Assembly (NCBI GenBank): GCA_964508705.1
Contig: CAZDUS010000003.1
Location: forward strand, 30,236 to 94,235
Source: CAZDUS01 sp964508705
Lineage (GTDB): Bacteria > Verrucomicrobiota > Kiritimatiellia > CAIKKV01 > CAITUY01
Direction of reading: 5' to 3'
Length of the DNA stretch: 64,000 nt
Under the pieces are notes generated by a model. That model saw only the letters and a list, made by a program, of their open reading frames with translations, searched no databases and was not told the origin of the DNA. Of this stretch, positions 19,361 to 27,327 are shown piece after piece; within the stretch, counting starts at the first letter, position 1, and every line of letters begins with the position of its first letter. The translations under genes and the position numbers were made by a program.

Positions 19361-19590
19361 GTGCGCCCAGCATGGGCGCGTTTATAATGGGGTGACCTGC
19401 CTGCGCAATGCTACGCGTAGCGTTGCAGGCGGGAAGTGCCCTATAGGAGGACCGTCACGTGAAAATGAGAAAGATCTATTTCCTGCTAATTGCTAAGCGA
19501 GACCAACTTTGCCAAGGTAACTTGTTGGGGGGATGAAGGCTAGATGAAACCGGTGGGCGCGCGTACAGAAATCGAATATTGGACGTTGTT
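19361..19590 (+). mobile_element. Probable 5' fragment of a group II intron
   Basis: The segment opens with GTGCGCCCAGCATGGGCG, which looks like the 5' end of a bacterial group II intron. It goes on with domain-I-like hairpins, for example an imperfect palindrome at 19402-19429 centred on ACGCGT, and ends around a GATGAAACC-type stretch. No domain V hairpin, 3' end or reverse transcriptase was found, and the segment runs up to an IS110 remnant. It would therefore be a dead fragment. The call rests on recollection of intron ends, not on a covariance search, and the right boundary is approximate. Confidence 0.35.
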
Positions 19591-19670
19591 TCTTGGTTGC
19601 AGACTTTCTTGATTCTCAAGGGTGGATCTCCTGCCGCAGGCCCCCTTGCTGCTGCGGTAGTCGCTATCTT

Positions 19671-20039
19671 TTATTTCAAGGGCTGACGATCCGGCATGTG
19701 ACACACTGGTATCACTCCCAACCGCAACAACATGGCCAGTTTCCGGGCATCGATCTTGTCTGTCTTGATCTGCGCCTCAGCAATCAGCCGGACTTTGTAC
19801 GGATTAGCCACCGTTATGGAATGAACCTTGTCGATCCCTTCCAGCACTTCATACAACCACGACCAATTCAATCCGCATTCATACACGACGGCTACCGGCC
19901 CATCCATCTCCTGAAACATATCCTTGAAAAGATGCGGATCGTTGTGTGCCACCTGCCGCTCCATGACAATCTTGCCTGTCTCGTCCTGGATGCTGACGAC
20001 CGAGTAACTCTTATGATAGTCTATGCCTGCGTAGTACAT
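19671..20039 (-). pseudogene. IS110-family transposase, truncated to the N-terminal DEDD domain
   Basis: Only 122 residues remain of a protein that is usually about 320-400. They cover the RuvC-like DEDD domain: YAGIDYHKSYSVV at the start, VVYECGLNW for the Glu, and KTDKIDARKLAMLLRLG for the last two acids. The C-terminal transposase_20 domain with the serine is missing; after MPDRQPLK the frame stops and unrelated sequence follows. A GGAGG ribosome site lies 7 bases before the ATG. The copy cannot encode an active IS110 recombinase. It is a relic next to the intron fragment. Confidence 0.85.
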
Positions 20040-20127
20040 GACAGAACCTCCATGGGTTGCGATGAGTTTTCATGGTCTCATCTTTCCTTGACGGGTATTA
20101 TAACCGCGTCTTCTCGGAGGTTCTGTC
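20040..20127 (-). promoter_or_regulatory. IS110 upstream region with long inverted repeat and TATAAT box
   Basis: GACAGAACCTCC at 20040-20051 and its exact reverse complement at 20116-20127 form a 12-base inverted repeat. On the transposase mRNA the inner arm contains the GGAGG ribosome site. A TATAAT box (20097-20102, minus) lies between the arms. Transcripts entering from outside would carry both arms and could bury the ribosome site, while transcripts from the internal box would carry only one. IS110 elements encode their bridge RNA in this upstream end, so part of this may be a bridge RNA remnant (inference). Confidence 0.5.
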
Positions 20128-20198
20128 TTTCATACTATCTGACCCCGATGGTTGCCGATGGTTGACGATGGGTGGCAGCAGGCTGTGGTTGGGTGACG

Positions 20199-20528
20199 TC
20201 ACTTGTTGACCTGCCAAAGGGCTCCTGCATTTCGTCCGAGGCCGACGGTGAACTTGCGGTTTACCGGAATCCAAAGGACTATATTCGTATCCGTGGCATA
20301 CTCAATCTGGTACGAGTGCAGGAGTCGGAAGTCATCATTCGTCAATACGGCTCTCACACTCTCCGTGCTCATATCCTGAGTTCGTCCGTAGATTGAGGCC
20401 AGCAGGTCGGCAACTGGCTCGGCCTCTCCGTAGAGCCGAGCCCCTTTCAGGAATCGTCCAATAGGAACGGCGACTAGGCAAATCAGTGCAATGACAACAA
20501 AGCCGCCGATTACCTTCTTTCCGTTCAT
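20199..20528 (-). CDS. Small single-pass membrane-anchored protein, function unknown
   Basis: I use the internal ATG giving MNGKKVIGGFVVIALICLVA, which has a GAGG site upstream; an ATG 12 codons earlier is less convincing. One membrane segment (residues 6-22) is followed by a soluble domain of about 85 residues with alternating strands (VLWIPVNRKFTVGLGRNAG). No family was recognised. It sits between the IS110 relic and the carbohydrate locus, on the opposite strand to the latter. Confidence 0.55.
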   Translation of the reverse strand: MNGKKVIGGFVVIALICLVAVPIGRFLKGARLYGEAEPVADLLASIYGRTQDMSTESVRAVLTNDDFRLLHSYQIEYATDTNIVLWIPVNRKFTVGLGRNAGALWQVNK

Positions 20529-20564
20529 TCCGTCCTCACCCAGCTTATTATTATGACGCAACAT

Positions 20565-20929
20565 TCTGTCTCTTTAACCAGAAATATTAACTCCGTAGCA
20601 TCACTGTGTAACTACTTGCCACTCTAAACTCAAGAGTCTAATCAGTGTCTTTTTTCGATTCCGATTCTCTGGGTCCTTCTTCTGAATACATGATCAGAGA
20701 TGTTCCCTTTGGTAATGTTTTAGTGTCTAAATGTACGGTATGAATTCTTTCTTATCCTGCAACTTATGGCATGATGTTGGCGCGATTAGGGAGTTGGGGT
20801 GACGATGCGTCGATCTCTTCCGCGAGGTTGAGGGGCGATACGGGAAATACGGTTGTGACCCGGAGGGAGCAAGTTCGACAGCCGTGGCGGGCCGGGAGAT
20901 GAGTTAAGTACATAATAAAGGAGTCGAGC
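20565..20929. other. Gene-free stretch before the GH3 gene
   Basis: No convincing coding sequence is seen. The left half is AT-rich, the right half GC-rich. TGGCATGATGTTGGCG at 20767-20782 keeps the GG and GC of a sigma-54 promoter but departs from consensus elsewhere, so it is only a weak candidate. AAAGGAG just before the GH3 start is a good ribosome site. Confidence 0.4.
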
Positions 20930-22702
20930 GTGAATGCCGTTATTGAAAAACGAATCAGTGACATCATTGGAAAACTAACCCTAGAAGACAAAGTCGGCCA
21001 GGTGCTGACGATGAATCACACCGGTTGTGGGTTTACTTCTTTCGAGAAGAGATATATCAACAAGTACCGTTGTGGCGGGTTGCGGATCACGCCGCACATC
21101 AGTGCCGATGTCTATGATGGCAGCGACACCTTCCTGTATCGCAAACTCGCCCCGTACGCGGGGCCGGAGGATCTCGCGCGGGTATTGAGGCGTCTCCAGG
21201 AAGCGGCCCTCGAGCGTAACGGCATTCCGCTCCATCTTGTTACCGACCAGGAGGGGGACCTCTCCATCGATCTCATTCGCGGCGGGATCCATCTGTTTCC
21301 CTCGTCAATGGGCATTGCGGCGACGGGTGATCTTGACCTGGCTTATCGTTGCGCCCTGTCCATCGCCCGGCAGTTGAGGGCGCAGGGGATCAATTGGTTG
21401 CACAGCCCCGAAGTGGATGTGAATGTCCAGCCGGAAAACCCCGAGGTTGGTATGCGCGCCTTTTCGGATGATCCCCAGCGATGCGGGGAATTCGGAATCG
21501 CGATGATGCGCGGGTTCCTGGACGGCGGCGTGATGCCGACGGCTAAGCATTTCCCCGGCCGGGGCGACTCTGTGACCGATGCCCACGACGAGCTGGATGT
21601 TTCGCGGAAACCACGCGAGGCGATGGATGCCTGCGAGTTGCTGCCCTACAGAGAAATGATCAAGTCGGGATTCCCCTTCGCGGTGATGACGGCCCATCAG
21701 GGCTTTACGGCGCTGGATCCGTCGAATACGCCGGCCTCCCTGTCCTACAAGATGACCACCGAACTTCTGAGGCAGGAGATGGGTTTCAAGGGTGTGATCA
21801 CTACCGATGCCATCGGGATGCATGGTGCCATTGATTTTGCCGGGTCCGTGCCAGCGGCCGTTCTGATGGCCCTCCAGGCCGGGGCGGACCTTGTCCTGGT
21901 CAAGAATCCGGAACATGAGACTGAAGCCTCATTCAATCTCGTCCTGCAGGCCGTCAAGCAGAAGAAGCTTATTGAGCGGGATCTTGATGAGAAGGTGAAG
22001 CGGATTCTTGAGGCGAAGTTCCAGCTTGGACTCTTTGATGAGAATGCCTTGCCGGTGCTGGGAAAGGCCATGGATCCTGTGAGGGATGAAACGATACAGC
22101 TCACCTGCGAGGAGGTGTTCCGCAGGGCGTCGCTGGTTACCCGGGATCGTGATGGACTGCTGCCCTTGTCCAAGGACATGAAGGTGCTTGTCGTTGAGCA
22201 GTACATATCGCTTTATCATGAAAAGGGGAACGATGTTCACTATCATTCGGGCATGTTCAGTGAATACATGCGGGAGTTCGGTAATCCCGGCAATATCATC
22301 TCCATTGAAACCATGACGCCGCCCACTGCGGATGACGAGCGGCGGTTGTTTGAACGTTTGGACAAGGTGGATGTGGTGGTGTTCTCCAATATATTCTGGC
22401 GCGGTAGCGGTTCCAACCGCGAGCTTGCCCGGAAAGTGGCAGCGACCGGCAAGAAGGTCATCCTGGCGACGAACGACCTCTACGACAGCCATTTTTTGCC
22501 TTCCGTTGGGACGGTGCTTTGCACGTTTGGAGCGGTTCCGCAGGGGCAGAAGGCGGCGGCGAAGATCATTTTCGGAATCCTTAAGCCCGAAGGCCGATGG
22601 CCCTTAAGCGGGCTCAAAATGGATAAGCCCGTAGCTGCTGACAAGGTGGTCAGCCATAAGGTTGCTGGTCACTTTGCTGTGGAAAAATCGCCAGGGAAGT
22701 GA
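20930..22702 (+). CDS. Glycoside hydrolase family 3, beta-N-acetylhexosaminidase-like (NagZ-type)
   Basis: A GTG start with AAAGGAG 5 bases upstream gives a 590-residue cytoplasmic protein (no signal peptide). The GH3 barrel has the NagZ-like motif KHFPGRGDSVTDAH (about residue 205), where the His of the DxH pair serves as general acid, and the nucleophile Asp in TTDAIGMHGA (about 293). A C-terminal alpha/beta domain of about 200 residues follows, which short NagZ enzymes lack. Likely work is removal of beta-linked N-acetylhexosamine or a related sugar. It heads a three-gene carbohydrate locus. A terminator-like hairpin lies about 120 bases downstream, so the GH2-like gene may be transcribed separately. 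Confidence 0.88.
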   Translation: MNAVIEKRISDIIGKLTLEDKVGQVLTMNHTGCGFTSFEKRYINKYRCGGLRITPHISADVYDGSDTFLYRKLAPYAGPEDLARVLRRLQEAALERNGIPLHLVTDQEGDLSIDLIRGGIHLFPSSMGIAATGDLDLAYRCALSIARQLRAQGINWLHSPEVDVNVQPENPEVGMRAFSDDPQRCGEFGIAMMRGFLDGGVMPTAKHFPGRGDSVTDAHDELDVSRKPREAMDACELLPYREMIKSGFPFAVMTAHQGFTALDPSNTPASLSYKMTTELLRQEMGFKGVITTDAIGMHGAIDFAGSVPAAVLMALQAGADLVLVKNPEHETEASFNLVLQAVKQKKLIERDLDEKVKRILEAKFQLGLFDENALPVLGKAMDPVRDETIQLTCEEVFRRASLVTRDRDGLLPLSKDMKVLVVEQYISLYHEKGNDVHYHSGMFSEYMREFGNPGNIISIETMTPPTADDERRLFERLDKVDVVVFSNIFWRGSGSNRELARKVAATGKKVILATNDLYDSHFLPSVGTVLCTFGAVPQGQKAAAKIIFGILKPEGRWPLSGLKMDKPVAADKVVSHKVAGHFAVEKSPGK

Positions 22703-22753
22703 AGCATGCACATCCGTGCACCGATGATTTGCAAAACCGAACTACTTAGGTAG

Positions 22754-22790
22754 TCTGAATTCAGGATTCAGAAGTCATAAGTCAGAATGG
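22754..22790. repeat. Heptad-type intergenic repeat (CAGAATT/CAGAAGT)
   Basis: Imperfect tandem units of about 7-8 bases built on TCAGAAT/TCAGGAT. A similar TATTCTGTATTCTGAATAC run lies at 22875-22893. The same style of repeat occurs before thiD and near the right edge of the window. Confidence 0.6.
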
Positions 22791-22819
22791 ACGACGCAAA
22801 GAGAATTAATGTTCGGTCT

Positions 22820-22846
22820 GCGGCCGTGTACGGCTGCATTTTTTTT
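22820..22846 (+). terminator. Intrinsic terminator after the GH3 gene
   Basis: GCGGCCGT pairs with ACGGCTGC (one G-T pair, very short loop) and is followed by A and eight T residues. Confidence 0.7.
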
Positions 22847-22903
22847 GTCCTGCGAGCGATGATTCTTGCGTTTGCTATTCTGTATTCTGAATACCTGTGT
22901 GTT

Positions 22904-22954
22904 GTGACTGAGGATTTAGAGGTTTGGCAGAAGGCCCAACATAATATATTCTAA
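22904..22954 (+). pseudogene. Fragment of a four-helix-bundle (S23/IVP family) protein gene
   Basis: A GTG-started frame of 16 codons reads TEDLEVWQKAQHNIF and stops. EDLEVWQKA is the conserved N-terminal helix motif of the four-helix-bundle proteins related to the 23S rRNA intervening-sequence protein, normally about 115-130 residues. Everything after the first helix is gone. It lies directly after a heptad-type repeat. The match is short, so chance cannot be fully excluded. Confidence 0.45.
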
Positions 22955-22980
22955 TTGTGAAGATTCATAAAGGAGAAGCA

Positions 22981-25494
22981 ATGGATAAGATAGGCAAGGA
23001 CCTTTTTATCAACACGGATTTCGATCGATCGCTGGCGAAAGTCAGTTTTACCACGCCGGACGGTTTTAACCGGTGCCGGTGGGAGATTCTCGATGGGGAG
23101 AGTGTGGTTGTCGGGGGCGAGCTCGATCTCGAGCCCGGCAAATGCGCCGCCTTGGAGGTTTCCCTGCCGGGGTTCAAGCCCTGGCATGTGGACAGCCCGG
23201 CACTTTACCGGTTGCGGCTTGAGTTGTCCGGAACCGGCGGCACGGAGGCCGTAGAGGAGCTGTTCGGCATGCGCAAGCTCAGCGCCACTGCCGAGGGTGT
23301 GTTCGTCAATAACGCGCCATTCCTGATCCGCGGCTATATCCGCGGGCGGGAGGCCCATGACCACGAGAATCTGGCATCCCTGCCGCTCGAGGAGTTCTAC
23401 GCGAAGCAGTTCAGGGCGGCCAAGGCCTTCGGCTTTAACTTTGTCCGTTTCCATTCACGTATCCCGCCGGAGGAATGCCTGCGCGCCGCCGACCGGCTTG
23501 GGATGTTCGTGCATGTCGAGATCCGCAAGTACTACGGCAAGTACCAGAAGGAACGTTTCTTCATGGACGACCACGGGCTCGTGGATGAGAAAGATTGGCG
23601 TGAGGCGATCCTACGCATCCGAAACCACCCCAGCCTTATGTTCTACTGCCTGGGCAACGAAATCCGCCATCCGGGTGTGAATCCCCGCGTGGAATATCTA
23701 GCCGGCGTCACCCGCGAGCTCGACACCAGTCGTTTCTTCATCGACACCTGTGCCCATGGCGAAGTTGACCGCACCTATGTGGACGTGGATGTGCAACATA
23801 TGAGCTACTACTTTCCGTTCGGGAAGACCGCTGACATGTACGACAACACCTACAACTGGGGCATCTATGGATCCGCGAAGGGGATTCCGCTTACCGAGGC
23901 TGAGCCAGGTGAAGAGCCTGCCTGGCGTGTGAACCGCACCCTTACCGCCCGCTGCCCGGTGCTGGCCCATGAGATCTGCCACTATGTCGCCTGGCGTGAC
24001 CTCAATGCGCTCGACCGCAAGTTCAAGAAGGCCAAGGCCGCTAGGCCCTGGTGGATCGACGAGCTGAAGAAACTCGTGGAACTCAAGGATATGAAGAAGG
24101 ACTATGCGAAGTGCATGGAAGCCAGCCAGCGCTTCCAGTTACTGGGCTGGAAGCTCGGGATCGAGGCGGCGCGGCGCAGCAAGATTCTCAGCGGATTTCA
24201 CTTCCTGCAATTCTGCGACACGGAGCGGTACGAGAATTCCAATGGCATTGTGGACTGTTTCGATGACTACAAGGGCATTGACCGCAAGGGATTCCTGCTG
24301 TTCAACGCTGAAAGCGTGGTGCTGGCCGACCTTCCGCGGCGCACTTTCTTTGAAGGTGAACGCCTCATGGTGCCGGTCATCGTCTCGCATTTTGACCCGG
24401 CGATGAAAGGCGAGGCGGAGTTGCGATTCCGTCTGAAGAGTCTTAACGGCGGGAAGGTGCTGATGAAGGGTTCCCTCGGTAAGATGGACATGAATCGTCA
24501 CGGACGCTACGAGATCGCCAATCTGGACTTGGTTCTACCCGCGATTTCCGCGCCGGAGGCCCTGGTGCTGGAGTGCGAGATCAAGGGCAAGGAATGTGCG
24601 ATCAAGAATTCGTGGAATCTCTGGCTGTATTCCAACCGGCCGGCGGCGTTGCCGGGATTTGACGCGGTGGTCGCGCTGGACGAGGTCAATCTCGGGATGC
24701 GTTATCCGCAGATCCGCTCCGTGAAATCGGCGAAAATGATGATTGCCAACCGGTTCAGCGAGGCGCTTTTCAAGCATCTCGAGAAGGGTGGCGATGGGCT
24801 GTTGCTGTACCGCGTGCCGGAAACACGGGACCGCCGTGACCCATCGGCGCTTCCGGAAAAGTTCTACCTGCCGGCCACATGGGATCGCCTCAAGGGGGTA
24901 ATCTGGGATCGCGGACACAACTGCGGCGCCTTTGCGCGCCCGAGCAAGGCGCTTGCCGGGTTCCCCAACGACGGGTTCCTTGACCTGCAGTACCACGGAA
25001 TTGTGGATGACAGCGACAAGATCTGCCTCGATGGCTTCCCCGTGGCATTGGAACCGATCCTGCAGGGCGTGGACAAGGCGGCTCGGGATCGTTTTGATAT
25101 TCACGACTACAAGCTCTCCGAGTTGCAGCCGGAGTACACGATGCGAAAGTTCGCCTATCTCTTCGAGTTGCGCGTTGGCCGTGGAAGGCTGCTGGTGAGC
25201 GGGTTTAATTTCACGGGCTTGAATCGTGGTGTGCCGGAAGCGGCCGCCATGTTCGAATCGCTTGTGCGGTATGTCCGAGGTAGCGCGTTCAAACCTGCCG
25301 CCAAGATGACGGTCAAGGCATTGCGCGATTACCTGGTTGCCAAGGGCAAGGCACCGCGGGTTCGGGAGCGCAAGATGACCCAGTACTGGCAGCTCAATGA
25401 GGAGCCCCTGGAAAGCGCCAAATACTGGCGCGAGTCCAATGAGTATATCGACGGCAAGGGCCGGTGGTCGCACCGCCGGAAGTCAAAGGCGTAA
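22981..25494 (+). CDS. Glycoside hydrolase family 2-like protein
   Basis: The ATG preceded by AAAGGAGAAGC is used; an upstream in-frame start has no ribosome site. The product is about 837 residues with no signal peptide. An Ig-like domain (about 15-95) leads into a TIM barrel: NFVRFHSRIPPEECLRAADRLG, then FYCLGNEIRHPG with the acid/base Glu of the NE pair at about residue 227, and LAHEICHYVAW as the possible nucleophile strand. The usual N-terminal sugar-binding jelly roll of beta-galactosidases is missing. The last 350 residues are beta-rich and unassigned. It probably cleaves a beta-linked glycoside inside the cell. Confidence 0.78.
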   Translation: MDKIGKDLFINTDFDRSLAKVSFTTPDGFNRCRWEILDGESVVVGGELDLEPGKCAALEVSLPGFKPWHVDSPALYRLRLELSGTGGTEAVEELFGMRKLSATAEGVFVNNAPFLIRGYIRGREAHDHENLASLPLEEFYAKQFRAAKAFGFNFVRFHSRIPPEECLRAADRLGMFVHVEIRKYYGKYQKERFFMDDHGLVDEKDWREAILRIRNHPSLMFYCLGNEIRHPGVNPRVEYLAGVTRELDTSRFFIDTCAHGEVDRTYVDVDVQHMSYYFPFGKTADMYDNTYNWGIYGSAKGIPLTEAEPGEEPAWRVNRTLTARCPVLAHEICHYVAWRDLNALDRKFKKAKAARPWWIDELKKLVELKDMKKDYAKCMEASQRFQLLGWKLGIEAARRSKILSGFHFLQFCDTERYENSNGIVDCFDDYKGIDRKGFLLFNAESVVLADLPRRTFFEGERLMVPVIVSHFDPAMKGEAELRFRLKSLNGGKVLMKGSLGKMDMNRHGRYEIANLDLVLPAISAPEALVLECEIKGKECAIKNSWNLWLYSNRPAALPGFDAVVALDEVNLGMRYPQIRSVKSAKMMIANRFSEALFKHLEKGGDGLLLYRVPETRDRRDPSALPEKFYLPATWDRLKGVIWDRGHNCGAFARPSKALAGFPNDGFLDLQYHGIVDDSDKICLDGFPVALEPILQGVDKAARDRFDIHDYKLSELQPEYTMRKFAYLFELRVGRGRLLVSGFNFTGLNRGVPEAAAMFESLVRYVRGSAFKPAAKMTVKALRDYLVAKGKAPRVRERKMTQYWQLNEEPLESAKYWRESNEYIDGKGRWSHRRKSKA

Positions 25495-25520
25495 CCTGAG
25501 CGCAACAAAGCGTTGCCGGT

Positions 25521-26243
25521 ATGAGAGAGATCGGGCCGATGAGGTCAGTTCAAAATAGAGAGATCAATGTGTTCCTGCTCATCGGCCAATCCAACATGGC
25601 CGGTCGCGGGCGTCTTGATGACGTGGCCGACATATCCCATCCGGACGTGCTCATGTTCCGGGAGGGGCGCTGGAGCCCGGCGAAGGAACCGCTGCATACC
25701 GACAAGCCGGCCACTGCCGGTGTCGGGCTGGGCATGAGCTTTGCCGTGGAGCTCATGGCACGCCGTGCCATGAAGCCCATCGGTCTTGTTCCTTGCGCCG
25801 TGGGCGGGACTCCGCTCAGCCGCTGGATGCCGGGTGGGGATCTGTATGAGAACGCGGTGTCGGTGGTGCAGTGTGCCCTGCGGGACGGCGGCGTCTTAAA
25901 GGGAATTCTTTGGCACCAGGGCGAGAAGGACTCCGTCAATGCGGATGATGCCAACAGTTACGGGCAACGCCTGCAGCAGATGATCGGTCGCTTGCGAAAG
26001 GAGTTGATGGCGGAGCATGTTCCGGTAGTCGCTGGTGAACTCGGGCCGTTCCTGACGAATCGTCCACAGTGCAACTTCTTTGGCATCGTCAATCAGCACC
26101 TGTGGGGGTGTGTTGAACAGTTGCCCGCCTTTACGTGCGTGAGCGCGGCGGGGCTGACGGACAATGGGGATGCGTTGCATTTCAATTCCACCTCGCTGCG
26201 TGAATTCGGCCGCAGGTATGCGGATGCCTATCTGGCAATATGA
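25521..26243 (+). CDS. SGNH hydrolase, sialate O-acetylesterase-like (carbohydrate esterase 6 type)
   Basis: The 240-residue product carries all SGNH blocks of the SASA domain: FLLIGQSNMAGRG with nucleophile Ser24, PCAVGGTPLSRW, the WHQGEKD block, and GDALHF near the end with the Asp/His pair (D217, H220). No signal peptide is present; an ATG six codons in is an alternative start. The predicted role is removal of acetyl groups from sugars. It follows the GH2-like gene by 26 bases and should be co-transcribed, so the three carbohydrate genes plausibly degrade an acetylated, N-acetylhexosamine-containing oligosaccharide taken into the cytoplasm. Confidence 0.85.
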   Translation: MREIGPMRSVQNREINVFLLIGQSNMAGRGRLDDVADISHPDVLMFREGRWSPAKEPLHTDKPATAGVGLGMSFAVELMARRAMKPIGLVPCAVGGTPLSRWMPGGDLYENAVSVVQCALRDGGVLKGILWHQGEKDSVNADDANSYGQRLQQMIGRLRKELMAEHVPVVAGELGPFLTNRPQCNFFGIVNQHLWGCVEQLPAFTCVSAAGLTDNGDALHFNSTSLREFGRRYADAYLAI

Positions 26244-26589
26244 GTGAGATGGGGAAGATGAGCACCGACAACGTCACCTATGGTCTCGGCAGACAGCGAG
26301 AAGTTAGTAGGGAGAAATGACGATAGTTTGTCCGTCAAGTTCTGTAAAAAGATTTTCGGTAATCCCTGCTGATAGCTGCGCCTCTGCGATCAGGTGAGCA
26401 CATGGCCCACGCCGTATTTGGAGACGGCTCCCTTGGAGAGGTCGTCCTGCCTTGATAGATTTCCAACGTAGCAGACTGATCGAACCTATCGTTTGTGATG
26501 ATGAAAAGCTCGATTCTGTTCATGAGTGCGTTATGATGCGGTCCGTTTATGGGACGACGGTAGTGAGGATTGATAGGAAGGGTGTGGAT
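26244..26589. other. Gene-free stretch before hisA
   Basis: The frame of hisA is open further upstream but shows no conserved residues there, and the ribosome site lies at its 3' end. One copy of a dispersed palindromic repeat (26423-26451) is the only structured element noticed. Confidence 0.5.
26423..26451. repeat. Dispersed GC-rich palindromic repeat, copy 1
   Basis: GACGGCTCC-CTT-GGAGAGGTCGTC forms an imperfect hairpin, followed by CTGCC. It closely resembles copies at 32021-32049 and 53338-53362. Confidence 0.55.
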
Positions 26590-27327
26590 GTGAATATTTA
26601 TCCGGCGATTGATCTTAAGGATGGCCAGTGCGTGCGGTTGAAACAGGGGCGGGTGGATGCGGTGAGCGTCTATTCTTCGGACCCGGTGGCCATGGCACGG
26701 CGGTGGGCGGATGACGGCGGCGATTGGCTGCATGTGGTGGATCTGGATGGGGCTTTTAGCGGACATCCGGTGCATCAGAAGGCCGTGGCGGCCATGGTGG
26801 CGGCGATCGGGATTCCCGTGGAAATCGGCGGGGGTATTCGCACAGACGAGGATATCCGGTTGATGCTGGACACGGGAGTGCGGCGGGTGATCCTGGGAAC
26901 TCGCGCCTGCGCCGAGCCGGAAACGTTGGGGGCGCTGGTGAAGGCATTCGGGGACAGGGTGGCGGTGGGGATTGACGCCCGGAATGGCAAGGTGCAGGTC
27001 AAGGGCTGGGTGGAGACGACGGATGTCACGGCGGTGGAGTTGGCGATGTGGGTATCTCGGGTGGGAGTGCGGACGATCATTTACACCGATACGGCGACGG
27101 ATGGGATGTTGACGGGGCCGAATCTTGAAGGGGTGCGGACGTTGTGCAAGGCGGTGGAGTGTAATGTGATTGCCTCGGGGGGTATTTCCTGTGCGGCGGA
27201 TGTGGCCAATCTTAAGGCGTTGAAGTTGCCGAACCTGGATGGAGTGATTGTGGGTAAGGCGTTGTACGAGGGCGCGGTGACCGTTGCGGAATTGAAGCAA
27301 ATTGCCGTTGGGGGGACCCCGGTATGA
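26590..27327 (+). CDS. hisA: ProFAR isomerase (histidine biosynthesis)
   Basis: The GTG start follows AGGAAGGG by 7 bases and yields MNIYPAIDLKDGQCVRL, the standard HisA opening with catalytic Asp8. The second catalytic Asp is in IYTDTATDGML, and the phosphate loops GGGIRT and ASGGIS are intact. The 245-residue barrel is full length. It isomerises ProFAR to PRFAR. No other his gene is present here. It overlaps the M16 peptidase start by 4 bases. Confidence 0.95.
   Translation: MNIYPAIDLKDGQCVRLKQGRVDAVSVYSSDPVAMARRWADDGGDWLHVVDLDGAFSGHPVHQKAVAAMVAAIGIPVEIGGGIRTDEDIRLMLDTGVRRVILGTRACAEPETLGALVKAFGDRVAVGIDARNGKVQVKGWVETTDVTAVELAMWVSRVGVRTIIYTDTATDGMLTGPNLEGVRTLCKAVECNVIASGGISCAADVANLKALKLPNLDGVIVGKALYEGAVTVAELKQIAVGGTPV

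Noticed and set aside
20147..20176. Three 10-base tandem units GATGGTTGCC-type next to the IS110 relic
   Set aside because: Too short and degenerate to assign a role; noted only as local sequence texture.
20767..20782. Third sigma-54 promoter before the GH3 gene
   Set aside because: GG and GC spacing fits, but the -12 block is GGCG and other positions are off; chance matches of this quality are expected.
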